64,000 bases of DNA from Timema cristinae (lineage: Eukaryota > Arthropoda > Insecta > Phasmatodea > Timematidae): contig JBCFYV010000100.1 of the NCBI GenBank assembly GCA_039000515.1, forward strand, positions 53,629,433-53,693,432. Reading direction: 5' to 3'. Shown here piece by piece: positions 39,401-46,850 of this stretch. The position numbers were made by a program, and so were the translations under genes. Every line of letters begins with the position of its first letter. Within the stretch, counting starts at the first letter, position 1. Below the pieces are notes generated by a model. The model was not told the origin of the DNA and ran no database searches. It worked only from the letters and a program-made list of their open reading frames with translations.

Positions 39401-42400
39401 TTGGAATAAAGATTTTGTAAGTGAAGAATCATACAAAATCAATGTGTTAGTGATGTTAAGTTTTCCAAAATCCAGAGAAAATTAAGTTTTACATATCTCA
39501 TTTTTTATTTATGTTTTTAATAGCTCAAATGCTATCAATATATAATAATACTTTTTTTTATATTAAGTGATTTTATTGTTGTTAGTGAAGTGATGTGGGC
39601 GTTAGCAAAGTGATGTTTGGGAAAACAGAATTTACCAAAATTTCTCTTTACTAACATGAGCTACGTGACTTCATTAGTTTTATCACCTAATTGATGTTAG
39701 AGAGGCAATTACACCATTTCGTCACCAAGCAAAGTTAGCGAAGTGGTAGCACCATTTCGTCACCAAGCAACGTTAGCGAAGTGGTAGCACCATTTTCGTC
39801 ACCAAGCAACGTTAGCGAAGTGATGTTTTTGGCGGACTTTTGAGTTTCAAAACTATAATAAATATAAACCAGTAAACAAACATTGGGGTTAGTTCCTGCC
39901 TCCATTTACGGTCAACTGAACTGGTAATGGCTTAGTTATTTCAAAAACTCCAAATGATATTAACGTTAGCAAAGTGATTTGCAATTAATATACTCTATAC
40001 TTTATACACGAATTTTCGTACGTTGACCGAATAGTATTAAATAAACTTTTTAACTAATGAAATAACAAGAAATAGTCAGTATAGATCAACAACACACTAC
40101 GGCTAATTGAGAACAGTGGAGAATTCTGGAAGGTTTTAGCGCCAAATTAAAAATATCATGTTTGTCCAGTGTGTTGCTTGGGGACAAACAAACATCAATT
40201 AAAATGTTGAAATTCATGGAAAATTTATTAAAATGGATTCTTCAAACGAAATAACAATATTACGGGAATATTTTATATATTTTATTACTCTTTTTTTTTT
40301 ATATAGAACCTCAATTTTAGAAATTAAGAGGTAGGGACAGTTAGTGAGGTGATGGAAGGGACTTTTAATAATTATTTAGCCTAGTTTGTTTTTAATATTA
40401 CCTTATTTAAATGTTTCTATAGAGTTTCATACACTTTCTACTACTAAAAATATTTGTCGCTTGTTTTAAGACTAACAAAATATTTATTATATAAGCAGGA
40501 GACATAAATTTTCCCTCAATTTGAGAATAACACACACATTAAAAACATTATTTTATTAAGTTTCCAACTTAATGTAATACTATTTCTATACACATACATC
40601 ATCTGAAATTGTGTCAGTCTATGAATATGAGTATGCAGTGCGATCTAAGTTATATTTCCGTGAGATAATATTGAAATGCTAAAAGTTCACCTTACACCAG
40701 TAGCCTACAGTTTGTGGTACATGTTCTTTAATAGTTTCCTCTCCCTATAACGTTATAAAACGCATGATCATAACCATGACTCACTTTGGCTAAAGGTCGT
40801 ACTGTGGAGGGGTAGAAAAATGGAATTATCACATGTTGACCTTGAGAATTGAGATTAGTATATTCAACAGGGACAGCTGTGTTAAAAAAGAGATTCTTGG
40901 CGAGTATTAATTGGAAGAAAAATGTTAATCTGATAAACATAAATAAGAGTGTTGTTTTTTTTTGTGAATACGTAAAAATTCCAGAAATGTTATCAAATTT
41001 TCATTACTTTTTTCCGTGCTGTCCAGGTTGCTGGACGTCCTGCTATCAAACCTTGGATGGAAAAGGATATTGAGGTTATGTACCAACAAGCAAGTGTAAC
41101 TGACTGTAGACGAGTTATTAAAATAAAATGATATTACCAACGTGAAATGACTGACCTGTAAATGATCCAGAAGGCCTGTGCTGGTATCAAAGCAGTTGTT
41201 ACAACTATCCCACTTGCATACAATCCCGTCCAACTGCTCGGGCAGAGAACCGTCCCTCTGTCTGCGGCCACTGGCGGCATCTCCTCTCTGCGCAGCGGGG
41301 AACCTGATGGTACGTGGTGTCGACAGGATGGGGGACCCCAGAGGTGGCGGAGGTAAGCACACCGCTGCAGAAGAAATGTTCACCGAGAGACACGACGACG
41401 ACGACGTCTCACTGCTACTGGCAGGTTCCGGCAGAGAACACGACAAGGAACTTGATTCTTTCTCGGACACTGTCTTTGGTTTCAGGGGGGACTTGGACGA
41501 GTCCTGGTCCAGCTTCACGAGCAAAACTTCAACGTCTGGCACGAGTGGCTTTGGTAAACTACAACTAATATTATTATTATTACTATTACTAATAGATGCA
41601 ACTTTTGATGTTGCAGAAGATGAAGGCTTGTTGGGTTTTGAAAGACATTCTGGCGTGGCGAGTTTCCCCGTCGATCCGTTTTGTGTTGCCGAGGGCGGGG
41701 GAAACAAACTGCCGAGTTTTGGCAAGGCCGAGGATCCTAAGAAGTCATCTAGTTTCTGAGCAGAAAGGGACTGGGAAGGCAACACTTTCACACAGTTTCT
41801 TTTCACAAAAAGGACTTTCTGCGCCACACTCTTCCTGCAGTGGGCAGGAGACTTGGCCGTGGTGGTATTGTTGTTTTTCTCGACCACCACCTGGGAGACG
41901 TTTGACGTCCTGCTATCGACATCGCACTTGTCCCAAGGAGAGACGGCTATGGAGGGGGGTGTGACAGTGTCCAACTTCCCGTCAACTGACTTTGGCGAAG
42001 ATACAGGCTTGTTTCCTGAGATTAGGCTAGGAAAATAATTTTCTAACTCATTCTCACTAGACTTTGAATCACTTACACATTTCCTTCCTAAAAGATGAAC
42101 ACTTGGGTACCTGAATTCTGGAGCAGTATTGGCGACCGCACCGTCATTGTTGGCGCCATTAAAGAGTTGGCCTTGCGCCTTAAAGTAGTGCGTTATCTTC
42201 TCCTGATGTTGCTGAAGGATGATATCGGGAGCTGCATTAGCGACAGGGTCATCACAACAACATTTGTTCTTCTGCTGGTCGCATAGAGGGATACAAGGTG
42301 TCACCTTTCCTTGGACCCTCGACACCTTCCTGTCCACTCGCTGTCTCTTGGCACTGGGTGAACCGATACCTTTCCTCGTGGCGGCGGTCTTCCGGTCGGC

Positions 42401-42740
42401 GGCGGGCCGCTTCAGAGGGTCCGTGGGCAGGTTGGCGATCACGTTGGCGGTGACAGTCGAGAGGGGGGTCGAAAGCGCGACCAGGGGCGGCGAGCAGCCC
42501 TCATCTCGCTCCTTGCCGTACCAGCCCCAGTTGGGTCCGGCGTCGCGGGAGGGTACGTTGGGCGCCATGGCATCCCAGGAGTACACCTTGCAAGGGGAGG
42601 CGCCGGAAGAGTCGTCACTGCCCTCTGATGCGGAGGAGTGAGTGGAGGCGGTGCTAAAAGGAGAGCCGGGGTCGGTGATGTCACTGGTAGCGCTGGTGGA
42701 AGAGGCGCTGCTGTCGGTACAGCTCAGCACAACCACACCA
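18272..42740 (-). CDS. jing: jing / AEBP2-like zinc-finger protein (PRC2 accessory factor), six exons, 5' end missing
   Basis: Six exons on the minus strand join with GT-AG introns (5635, 6536, 7394, 1728 and 886 bp) and matching phases to encode 762 residues and a TGA stop. Residues are numbered from V1 at 42736. Order: Ser/Thr/Pro-rich N-terminal region (1-500), C2H2 finger 1 (C507, C512, H525, H530), finger 2 (C542, C547, H563, H567), finger 3 (C575, C580, H593, H597), a basic linker, then the AEBP2-type C-terminal domain with KYDFFDAGMMEGLQHRL, VMARRV, LLLRWFPEHI and DEWVLESN, and a Lys-rich end. Known of the family: vertebrate AEBP2 and Drosophila jing are nuclear accessory subunits of Polycomb repressive complex 2, and jing acts in tracheal, midline and border-cell development. 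Reading the same role here is inference. The coding start is not seen: the first visible exon opens at a splice acceptor one base before a complete codon. Introns are full of SINEs, MITEs and minisatellites. Confidence 0.93.
18685..18975. mobile_element. Foldback MITE, family F, with the centre deleted
   Basis: Outer arms TTAAGGTGGGGATGTAAG and CTCCCATCTTAAG, with inner blocks TTTGCCAAAATAAATCCAAC and its partial inverse. The central palindrome seen in other copies is missing. Lies in the last jing intron. One arm contains a run of 25 C. Confidence 0.65.
18931..18955. repeat. Poly-C tract (25 nt)
   Basis: Uninterrupted C25, followed by ACACACAC, inside a MITE in the last intron of jing. Confidence 0.95.
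19333..19400 (-). CDS. jing: jing micro-exon: core beta strands of the C-terminal domain
   Basis: This exon is only 68 bp, between acceptor TCATGTTGCAG and donor AT|GTAAGT. It codes VMARRVEMDGSTRLLLRWF plus PEH and two bases of an Ile codon. It corresponds to AEBP2 '[23 protein letters not shown]'. The true frame differs from the longest open frame at this place, so a start-to-stop scan misses the exon. It was found from phase continuity and homology. Confidence 0.9.
19798..20020 (-). repeat. SINE-B copy, diverged
   Basis: Plus-strand ACACCGTGTCTTATTAGCCG (tail), TATATCTAGAGGAAGCC (body) and ACCTAGATTCAAACCTTGAT (B box inverse). Lies in a jing intron. Confidence 0.7.
20030..21128. other. jing intron, no separate gene supported
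   Basis: An 87-codon open frame at 20038-20301 has no recognisable motif. A C-rich tract (CGCCCCCCCCCCC) lies at 20585-20600. Otherwise AT-rich. Confidence 0.4.
21129..21259 (-). CDS. jing: jing exon: start of AEBP2 C-terminal domain
   Basis: The 131-bp exon lies between acceptor TTTCTTACAG and donor AGCAAG|GTAAAA. With the carried base it codes for 44 residues beginning ARKYDFFDAGMMEGLQHRL. This matches the 'hDFFDA...lR/QHR' block at the start of the C-terminal domain of AEBP2, the part that contacts the PRC2 core. It ends GHTMRLCSK in phase 0. Confidence 0.93.
21427..21442. repeat. Poly-G tract (16 nt)
   Basis: A7-G16 homopolymer junction in a jing intron. Confidence 0.9.
22799..22990 (+). 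repeat. tRNA-like segment, possible SINE head
   Basis: TGGTCAAGGGG fits the box A consensus, and GGATCGGTTTGATTATC about 60 bp on resembles a decayed box B. It does not carry the common tail of SINE-A/B/C. It may be a decayed SINE of another type. Confidence 0.3.
23490..24175. repeat. Minisatellite, about 51-bp unit, roughly 13 copies
   Basis: Unit contains TCCTCAAATTTGAACAACAT and CTTCAAAAGAGAGTAGTTTT. Lies in the jing intron between the 28654 and 21259 exons. Units differ mainly in the length of the T run and by single changes. Edge units are the most diverged. Confidence 0.95.
24600..24773 (-). repeat. SINE-B copy, internally deleted
   Basis: Short tail AGCACTGCTATTACCTGTTC, body AAATTTAAAGGAAATGTACC, inverse box B GACCTGGATTTGAATCTTGA, and head AGAAGCAGG. 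In a jing intron. Confidence 0.65.
24921..24967. repeat. (TA)n microsatellite
   Basis: Alternating AT run, in a jing intron. Confidence 0.85.
25140..25500 (-). pseudogene. LINE 3'-end remnant, different element
   Basis: On the minus strand decayed frames read WFGHVERMSVDRATKP and RRGRPCKTWLNVVNECVK, the 'W-[FY]-G-H-[VI]-x-R-M ... G-R-P-x-K-T-W' tail of arthropod LINE proteins. It is broken by frameshifts and stops. Sits in a jing intron in the same sense as the gene. Confidence 0.6.
25925..26300 (-). pseudogene. LINE 3'-end remnant (third copy of the 11.25-kb type)
   Basis: The minus strand contains GTGGTATGGTCATATAATGA (W-Y-G-H-I-M) and decayed R/K-rich codons ending in GGCCATGGGTTGGAAACGGT. 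The 3' end resembles that of the 11250-11545 copy. Frameshifts throughout. Confidence 0.55.
26301..27573. other. jing intron, nothing recognised
   Basis: No repeat family or exon that I can name. Confidence 0.35.
27574..27798. mobile_element. Mariner-type MITE, family M, copy 2
   Basis: Ends TACAGTATAGCCCATGGCTT and GAAGTCATGGTACTACTGTA, inner inverted GGTGCTGACTGACAG. Same internal sequence as 7531 and 32620 (GTGACAGCTGCTAAACA, GGTCTGGTAACTTTTCAAAG). In a jing intron. Confidence 0.87.
28654..28804 (-). CDS. jing: jing exon: end of zinc finger 3 and basic linker
   Basis: The 151-bp exon lies between acceptor CGCACACCAG and donor TTCAG|GTAGGG. It enters in phase 0 with VALQRHVNNHLNQ, completing finger 3 (H593, H597), then a polar, Asn-rich stretch and the basic block RRNGKKFRLRRQPYS. 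One base is left over for the next codon. The basic block corresponds to the Lys/Arg-rich linker that follows the fingers in AEBP2. The exon is GC-richer than the flanking intron. Confidence 0.93.
28805..30822. other. jing intron, no separate gene supported
   Basis: AT-rich sequence. Short open frames at 28779-28997, 29774-29980 and 30061-30348 have no recognisable motifs. The first is partly the antisense of an exon. Confidence 0.4.
30823..31125 (-). repeat. Solitary minisatellite-1 monomer split by a SINE-C
   Basis: GTAATAAGGTGGACTAGAT before and TGGACTGGATAGAATTAGCT then CAAGATGGG after the SINE are the reverse complement of the minisatellite-1 unit. TGGACT(A/G)GAT is the target duplication. 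A single dispersed unit, not an array. Confidence 0.7.
30853..31091 (-). repeat. SINE-C copy inside a minisatellite monomer
   Basis: Plus strand: AGCACGTCTTACTACCTGTT tail, GAATATAGAGGAAGTGAACC body, inverse box B GAGCTTTGAACCTC, and head GCGCCAGTGAGGCAGG. Confidence 0.82.
32261..32281. repeat. (TA)n microsatellite
   Basis: Alternating AT preceded by GTGTGTGTACAC, in a jing intron. Confidence 0.85.
32620..32844. mobile_element. Mariner-type MITE, family M, copy 3
   Basis: Ends TACAGCAGCCCCATGGCTTC and GAAGTCATGGGGCTACTGTA with terminal TA. Internal sequence as in the other two copies, including the small inverted GAATTTAGGTATATACCTAA. Confidence 0.88.
32845..34129. other. jing intron, no gene recognised
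   Basis: A 117-codon open frame at 33280-33633 shows no known domain. GGAAGGTAGTATTTAGAAGA near 33185 is a decayed SINE-B body. Confidence 0.35.
34130..34330 (+). repeat. Dispersed repeat R, copy 1
   Basis: GGTATTGATAATATCTATCA, GCATGACTTGATGTATAAAT and TTTAGTAACT recur at 55845-56075. The GACTTGACGTATGAATA core also appears near 49785 and 34930 and resembles the middle of MITE family M. Ends not defined. Confidence 0.5.
35341..35520 (-). CDS. jing: jing exon: zinc finger 2 and start of zinc finger 3
   Basis: The 180-bp exon lies between acceptor TGTGTTGCAG and donor CAG|GTAATA, phase 0 at both ends, 60 codons. It begins AKHVN, supplying the final His of finger 1, and carries CLWVGCKVYDHMSCSRSWL plus ERHVLSH, which is very close to the AEBP2 finger CLWVGCKVYN. 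The linker GGKEVHS replaces the usual GGNKPF-type linker. The exon ends within finger 3 at CGRRFSSQ. A 76-bp tandem array lies immediately upstream in the intron (35562-35940). Confidence 0.95.
35562..35940. repeat. 76-bp tandem array, five units, each with TATCGATA
   Basis: Unit contains CCTCTGAATCACTGGTCTCT, TTATCGATAAATGTCCAATT and a TTACAC-containing end. TATCGATA occurs at 35580, 35662, 35738, 35814 and 35890 (spacing 82, 76, 76, 76). The array ends about 40 bp upstream of the zinc-finger exon acceptor, in the jing intron. Confidence 0.95.
35945..38560. other. jing intron, unclassified sequence
   Basis: AT-rich. A stretch near 36105-36540 (GCCGTCTGTCTTTCTGTACC, TCGGGCTAGAGCC) looks like a dispersed insect repeat but has only one copy here. 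No exon recognised. Confidence 0.35.
38580..38875 (+). repeat. tRNA-like SINE candidate of a different type (SINE-D)
   Basis: Carries the box B match CGGGTTTGATTCCC preceded by CAGCCTATGGGACCCAAAGG, then about 250 bp of non-coding body with GCCTAGAGCGGATAAATAGG. No common tail of SINE-A/B/C. Only one copy in the window, so the limits are guesses. Confidence 0.4.
39045..39120. mobile_element. hAT-like terminal fragment
   Basis: CAGGGTGTCCAGCC followed by AAAATTCCCCGACTTTTCCA and TTTTCCAG resembles the CAGGGTGGCC...AATTCCCTGACTTTTCCAGG end common in metazoan hAT-type elements. The partner end was not seen. Confidence 0.35.
39128..40530. mobile_element. 1.4-kb element with inverted ends and a repeated GTTAGCGAAGTGATG motif
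   Basis: Ends GTCATTCTCAAATTAAGGGA (39128-39147) and, inverted, TCCCTCAATTTGAGAATAAC (40512-40531). No open frame. GTTAG(C/T)(G/A)A(A/G)GTG(A/G)T occurs seven times (39581, 39601, 39734, 39772, 39811, 39965, 40340), three of them in a 38-bp tandem. Probably a non-autonomous DNA transposon in the jing intron. Confidence 0.5.
39725..39830. repeat. 38-bp tandem triplet
   Basis: Three units of CACCATTTCGTCACCAAGCA plus ACGTTAGCGAAGTGGTAG. Confidence 0.85.
41156..42740 (-). CDS. jing: jing exon: long low-complexity N-terminal region and first half of zinc finger 1
   Basis: The 1585-bp exon is bounded by acceptor TTTGTTACAG before 42740 and donor CAG|GTCAGT after 41156. It reads as one base finishing a codon, then 528 codons. 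The open frame continues to 40925, but that part is intron read-through. The protein is Ser-rich with Asn and Pro runs, a basic patch KRQRVDRK (130-137), a Cys cluster KCCCDD (158-163) and QEKITHYF (178-185), which fits a PIP-box. It ends in the finger CKWDSCNNCFDTSTGLLDHL, whose last His lies in the next exon. The first in-frame ATG in the exon is at M57 (WDAMAP), so either translation begins there or, more likely, an upstream exon supplies the start. No GTG start is needed. Confidence 0.92.
42182..42205 (-). other. PIP-box-like motif in the jing protein
   Basis: Codons for QEKITHYF (residues 178-185) match Q-x-x-[ILM]-x-x-[FY]-[FY], the PCNA-interacting consensus, followed by basic/polar KAQ. 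The match is seen; binding is not shown. Confidence 0.4.
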
Positions 42741-42877
42741 CTGTAACAAACATGACAACACTGTCAGAGGGACCACAACCTAGTAAGTGCCAACAGAGAT
42801 AATATGAAAAATATGTTATTTTTCAATGAATACCAATATTTATTATATCCGATAAAAAAAACTCCATGGCTTGAGAG

Positions 42878-43160
42878 GGTGACCTGGTCATTTATGGGTA
42901 AGGTGTCGGACCTCTGTGCTGGGGGTCCGGGGTTCAATCCCTGGTCCCGGCACAGATTTATTTGATTGCCAAACCCTTCCTTCACCTCTGACAAGACGTG
43001 TATTAATCACAACTTGTGAATGTGTGGAGTGCCGGGCCTCCACCGTGGTTCGGATCCCACGTTAAACTGTAGGTTCTCTATTTCATCTCACAATCAGCCT
43101 AGCATTAACCATTAGCGTAAGAGCATATAACCCGAACGCGTAGTAAGACGCGGTGCTAAT

Positions 43161-43200
<40 letters not shown>
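42878..43200 (+). repeat. SINE-A, full length, with long (AAT)n end
   Basis: Head GGTGACCTGGTCATTTATGG, box B GGGGTTCAATCCC, body, tail ATAACCCGAACGCGTAGTAA, and about 45 bp of AAT repeats. Lies only 138 bp upstream of the acceptor of the 42740 exon, in the antisense direction to jing. Confidence 0.9.
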
Positions 43201-43203
<3 letters not shown>

Positions 43204-43290
43204 CTGTGAAGTTTACAGTGTCGTATGCTGTATTTATGTCCTTGTTATGTTTTTACTTTCTGTGATTTCTGTTTTTTTAAATAATATTAA

Positions 43291-43484
43291 GGGTCAGTTT
43301 CATAGTCAAATTTAGTACGCCCAAAGTGCGGCGCTACACTAAGTACACCTACCTAAACCAGAATGGAACGGGCCAGTTTCCTATGCGAGAACGGCCCATT
43401 CCATTCGAGTTTAGGTAGGTGTCGTCATGTACTTAGTGTAGCGCCGCACTTGAGGCGTACTAAATTTGACTATGAAACTGGCCC
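43291..43484. mobile_element. Tourist-like (PIF/Harbinger) palindromic MITE
   Basis: Ends GGGTCAGTTTCATAGTC and, inverted, GACTATGAAACTGGCCC, with TAA on both sides (43288-43290, 43485-43487). The whole 194 bp folds back, including GGCGCTACACTAAGTAC and its inverse. GGG-ends and a 3-bp TWA duplication are diagnostic of Harbinger MITEs. Confidence 0.85.
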
Positions 43485-43611
43485 TAAATCTATTTTTTAA
43501 AACAGTTACTAAAATGTTTTCCAAACTTTCTGCAGTCGAAAATAGAAAGTGGAAATCAAAAACGTTACAAGAAACTAGGTCAAGCTCTAAGCTAATTTGT
43601 AATTTTTTATT

Positions 43612-43862
43612 ATTATCATCACCACGTCTTACTACCCGTTCGGGTTATATGCTCTTACGCTAATGTGTAATGGTAGGGTGATTGTGAGATGAAATGGAGG
43701 ACCTACAGTTTAACGTGGGATCCGAACCACGGTGGAGGCCTGGCATTCCCCACATTCACAAGTTGTGATTAATACACGTCTTGTCAGAGGTGAAGGAAGG
43801 GTATGGCAATCAGATACATCTGTGCCGAGACCGAGAATTGAACCCCGGACCACTAGGTCACC
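43612..43862 (-). repeat. SINE-A with target duplication, internal deletion in head
   Basis: TGTAATTTTTTA before and TGTAATTATTTA after the element differ by one base. Box A is lost: the sequence passes from box B straight to the outer GGTGACCTAGTGGTC. Confidence 0.87.
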
Positions 43863-44035
43863 TGTAATTATTTAATAAAGGCAAGCACTAGTAAAAAAAA
43901 AAAGTGAAAGTGAAATTGTAACTCAATGTAACAATGATAATCTGTTGAAACAGCGCTAAGAGGACGAATATTGCTCAAAAGATTTAATAAATACTAATGC
44001 CGATGATTATAATACCACGAAAATTACTGATCATA

Positions 44036-44690
44036 GTGATAAGAGTTATGTGACTGATACAATCCAGGAAATGAATAATTCATGTGACAAATTTAAAGAT
44101 CCGGCTAATTGGTCCAAAGTTCTAAGTGCAAGTGAACGTGATTTTATTATTTCGCAAGGACCAATCTCAACAGTATTAAACAGCTACCCTAGATACGGCG
44201 CAAAAAGATATTTTTCTAACGTAATTTATTATCGGCTTGCTTCCAACGGCAAGAAAATCAGGACGATGGCTAATGTAATCTCAATCTAAGAGTAGTGTAT
44301 ATTGTTTTTGCTGAAAGGTATTTAACACGGCAATCACCGGCACTAAATTATCTGATGAAAATGGAAACTGTGATTGAAGACACATCGGAAAAACTCTATC
44401 CCAGCATGAGACGTCCTCTGACCACAAGTACTACGAAAAATGAGTTGAAGCAGAAAGGAGGTTTAACACTGGCAAGGCAATTAATTGATTACGAAAATCA
44501 AAGATTAATTGCTCAGGAAAAAAAAAAGAGAGACGGAAAAATGTCCTCACGAGAGATCTTGCCATCTTGCCCAACACAACACGGCTTTTCGAGGAGCTCA
44601 CGAAACCCCATAAACAAAACAAACAAAAAAGGACATTTTCTCGTGCTCGTAGAGTTGATTGCAAAATACAATCCTGTTGTGAAGTAATAT
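44036..44690 (+). pseudogene. Decayed hAT-type transposase gene (ZMYM1/TTF-type zinc-finger family)
   Basis: The first frame (44050-44289) reads DPANWSKVLSASERDFIISQ and GAKRYFSNVIYYRLASNGKK, matching the start of the TTF-type zinc-finger region of ZMYM1-like hAT proteins. After a stop and frame change, a second frame (44295-44687) has QLIDYENQRLIAQEKKKRD and GHFLVLVELIAKYNPVVK, matching the N-terminal part of the transposase domain ('N-G-N-F-L-x-L-[LV]-E-L-x-x-x-Y-D-P'). The zinc-binding Cys motifs that should lie between are lost, and the catalytic and dimerisation regions are absent. A (TA)n microsatellite follows at 44745. Confidence 0.6.
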
Positions 44691-44744
44691 ATTTGGGAAA
44701 GAACATTCAAAATGGTATACATAGGGTCTAGTTTTAAAATGGCC

Positions 44745-44770
44745 ATATATATATATATATATATATATAT
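44745..44770. repeat. (TA)n microsatellite
   Basis: Alternating AT run. Confidence 0.85.
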
Positions 44771-45179
44771 CCATAGTTTTTTCAGATGGGGGTAGGGTTA
44801 AGGGACGGCGTAAAATGTCAGTTTTTAACACCCAAAACTTTTGCCTTAGACCGACCCTACTTAGAAACATAATATTTTTAAAGCCACTCTTTTATGGCTT
44901 TATAAGTTTCAAATAACTCTTTCGGAAATGAATTGGATACATAACTATGGCCTAAACTACCATATCATCATTATTATTATTATATTATTATAACTACTAA
45001 TATAATGCACAATGAAAATTATATAATATTAGTAAACATTTCTAGTATATTGTTACTAGAACATTTCTTAGTATTAACACCAACACGTTTTAGAGAGAAA
45101 CACAAACAAAAAAGTCCTGTTTACTACTATTAATACTCTTACGTCTTGATTTAGAAATGTCTATCGATTCCTACTCTAT

Positions 45180-46080
45180 AATATAATGGTTTCACAACAA
45201 AGCCGTACTCAGCGGCTGTCAGTCATATTGATATTTTACCATTGTTGGCAACTTTACAACAAAGCTCTCGGAAGATTATCCCCATGGCGATGCAACATCA
45301 CAAACAATGACCCGCATTACTTCCTAATCGCATGGCCAATGACGTCACAACAAATGGAGGAAGAGGCAAAGTGCAGCGAAAGAGGGGGAGAGTGGTTGAT
45401 GAAGTCAGAAGGAAAGGGGATACGTACAAAACAACTCCAAATATGTCCGTCGACTTATCGAGGTCGCGACCGAATTGTCAATTCTGTCAAAACACAATAA
45501 TGATCAACTCTCAGATCCACGAGATTTTCTTCTTCTATACTAGAATTTTAAAAGAGAAGAAAACTTAAAAACAAAACCATACTTTTTCCCCCCCTACACT
45601 ATTCATTGTATTTCCGGTCATTCCACTCTTTCTGTTAAGGTCATAGCCATTGTCAAAGAGATAGAGAGAGAATGAATAGTTCTTTGAACTCTAAATAAAG
45701 AGGGGGGGAGGGAAGGAACATCCCTGTAGGGTGCTGCCAAGTAGCGGCATTTAAACGAACTAATAGGAGTCGTCCAATCGCTACACGCGGACAGGTCGGA
45801 ATTATATTGAGAGGAGAGGGGAACCTTGACTGCTGTTTGCATGACGACACAAGGGAGGGGAAGTTTGAAAAGAAAAATAAAGAGGGGGAAAGTATACAAC
45901 AGAGAGAGAGTAAAAACGAAGTCTCTTCACAGTTTACATTCGGAGAGAGCTACCAGGTTATACCCCCCCCCCTCTCACTCCTAACAAACTATTTAATTCC
46001 AAACTTAGCGCGAAGACATTGGAGAAGATTGGACCGCTTTTACTTTCGATATTACGAACCGGAGGTTTATGAATGAATAC
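45180..46080. promoter_or_regulatory. Unique block upstream of jing with CRE and GAGA motifs (candidate enhancer)
   Basis: About 0.9 kb of repeat-free, less AT-rich sequence with CCAATGACGTCA (full cAMP-response palindrome TGACGTCA at 45340-45347) and several GAGAG runs (45660-45680, 45900-45912). Short open frames on both strands have no recognisable domains. Regulatory function is inference. Confidence 0.3.
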
Positions 46081-46410
46081 AAAAGTAGTTTAGTCTTAAT
46101 AGATAACATGACTGACGTAATTTTTATGGTCGTAACTTGAGTAACTTTTTTAGTGTGTCGCGTCCTACTGGTCCAAGATACTCGCATATTTACAATTGAA
46201 CGGTAAGGGTGAAGGTGTGTGCATTTCTTCTAAATTACCCTCTCAAACTCAATATTTAATAATAATTACGTCATTATTAATCTTCGAGCCAAATATTATA
46301 TTATGAATTAAATTAAAGCTGTGATAATTCCGTGACTAGAGCAAAATGTCAATAAATGGGAATTGGTTTATTGAAGATAAGTGTTTTTTTTTTCAATCAA
46401 CTGTGGTGAT

Positions 46411-46774
46411 TTAAGGAAAGCGTTAAAAACCCAGCGTTTTTGCAGTTTTTTCAACAAAACTTTTGTTTTGTATAAAGTAAATCAAATTATGTTCCAATAA
46501 AAACATGGGGAGTTTAATTTTCTTCACACGATGATATCAACAGTTGTTGAATATCTCTCAAGGGTGTCCTGGAATTTAATGACAACTTTTCCCCTTCATA
46601 TAAAAAGTTTATCTAATACCGCCATGCTCATGACAAGATATGCAACAACTGTTGATATCACCATGTGAAGAAAATTGAATTTTTTGTTTGTTTAGAGGAA
46701 ATATTTGGTTTATTTTGACATAAAAATAGCAAAAACATAAATCTTCCCTCGTGCCAACTACACTACCAACTTAA
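46411..46774. mobile_element. Foldback MITE, family F
   Basis: TTAAGG start and ACTTAA end, with arms GATATCAACAGTTGTTGAAT and TGCAACAACTGTTGATATCA, and inner GGGTGTCCTGGAATTTAATG on the left. Limits set by TTAA at both ends. Confidence 0.8.
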
Positions 46775-46814
46775 TAAGCATAAAGTCGTGCTACGCCAAT
46801 CCGAGCTGAATTAA

Positions 46815-46850
46815 GTTTTAGCATTGCGTCTTATTTACACATTCGGTTAA
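46815..46850 (-). repeat. SINE tail fragment
   Basis: TTTTAGCATTGCGTCTTATT and ACATTCGGTTA are a decayed common tail with nothing else of the SINE. Confidence 0.4.

Noticed and set aside
41178..42641. Plus-strand open frames of 61-193 codons over the large jing exon
   Set aside because: Antisense shadows of a GC-richer coding exon, with no motifs of their own.
40925..42736. A continuous 603-codon gene starting at 42736
   Set aside because: The start would be GTG, preceded directly by a splice acceptor, and the last 76 codons run past the donor CAG|GTCAGT into intron. Homology stops at LLDHLQ and resumes in the 35520 exon.
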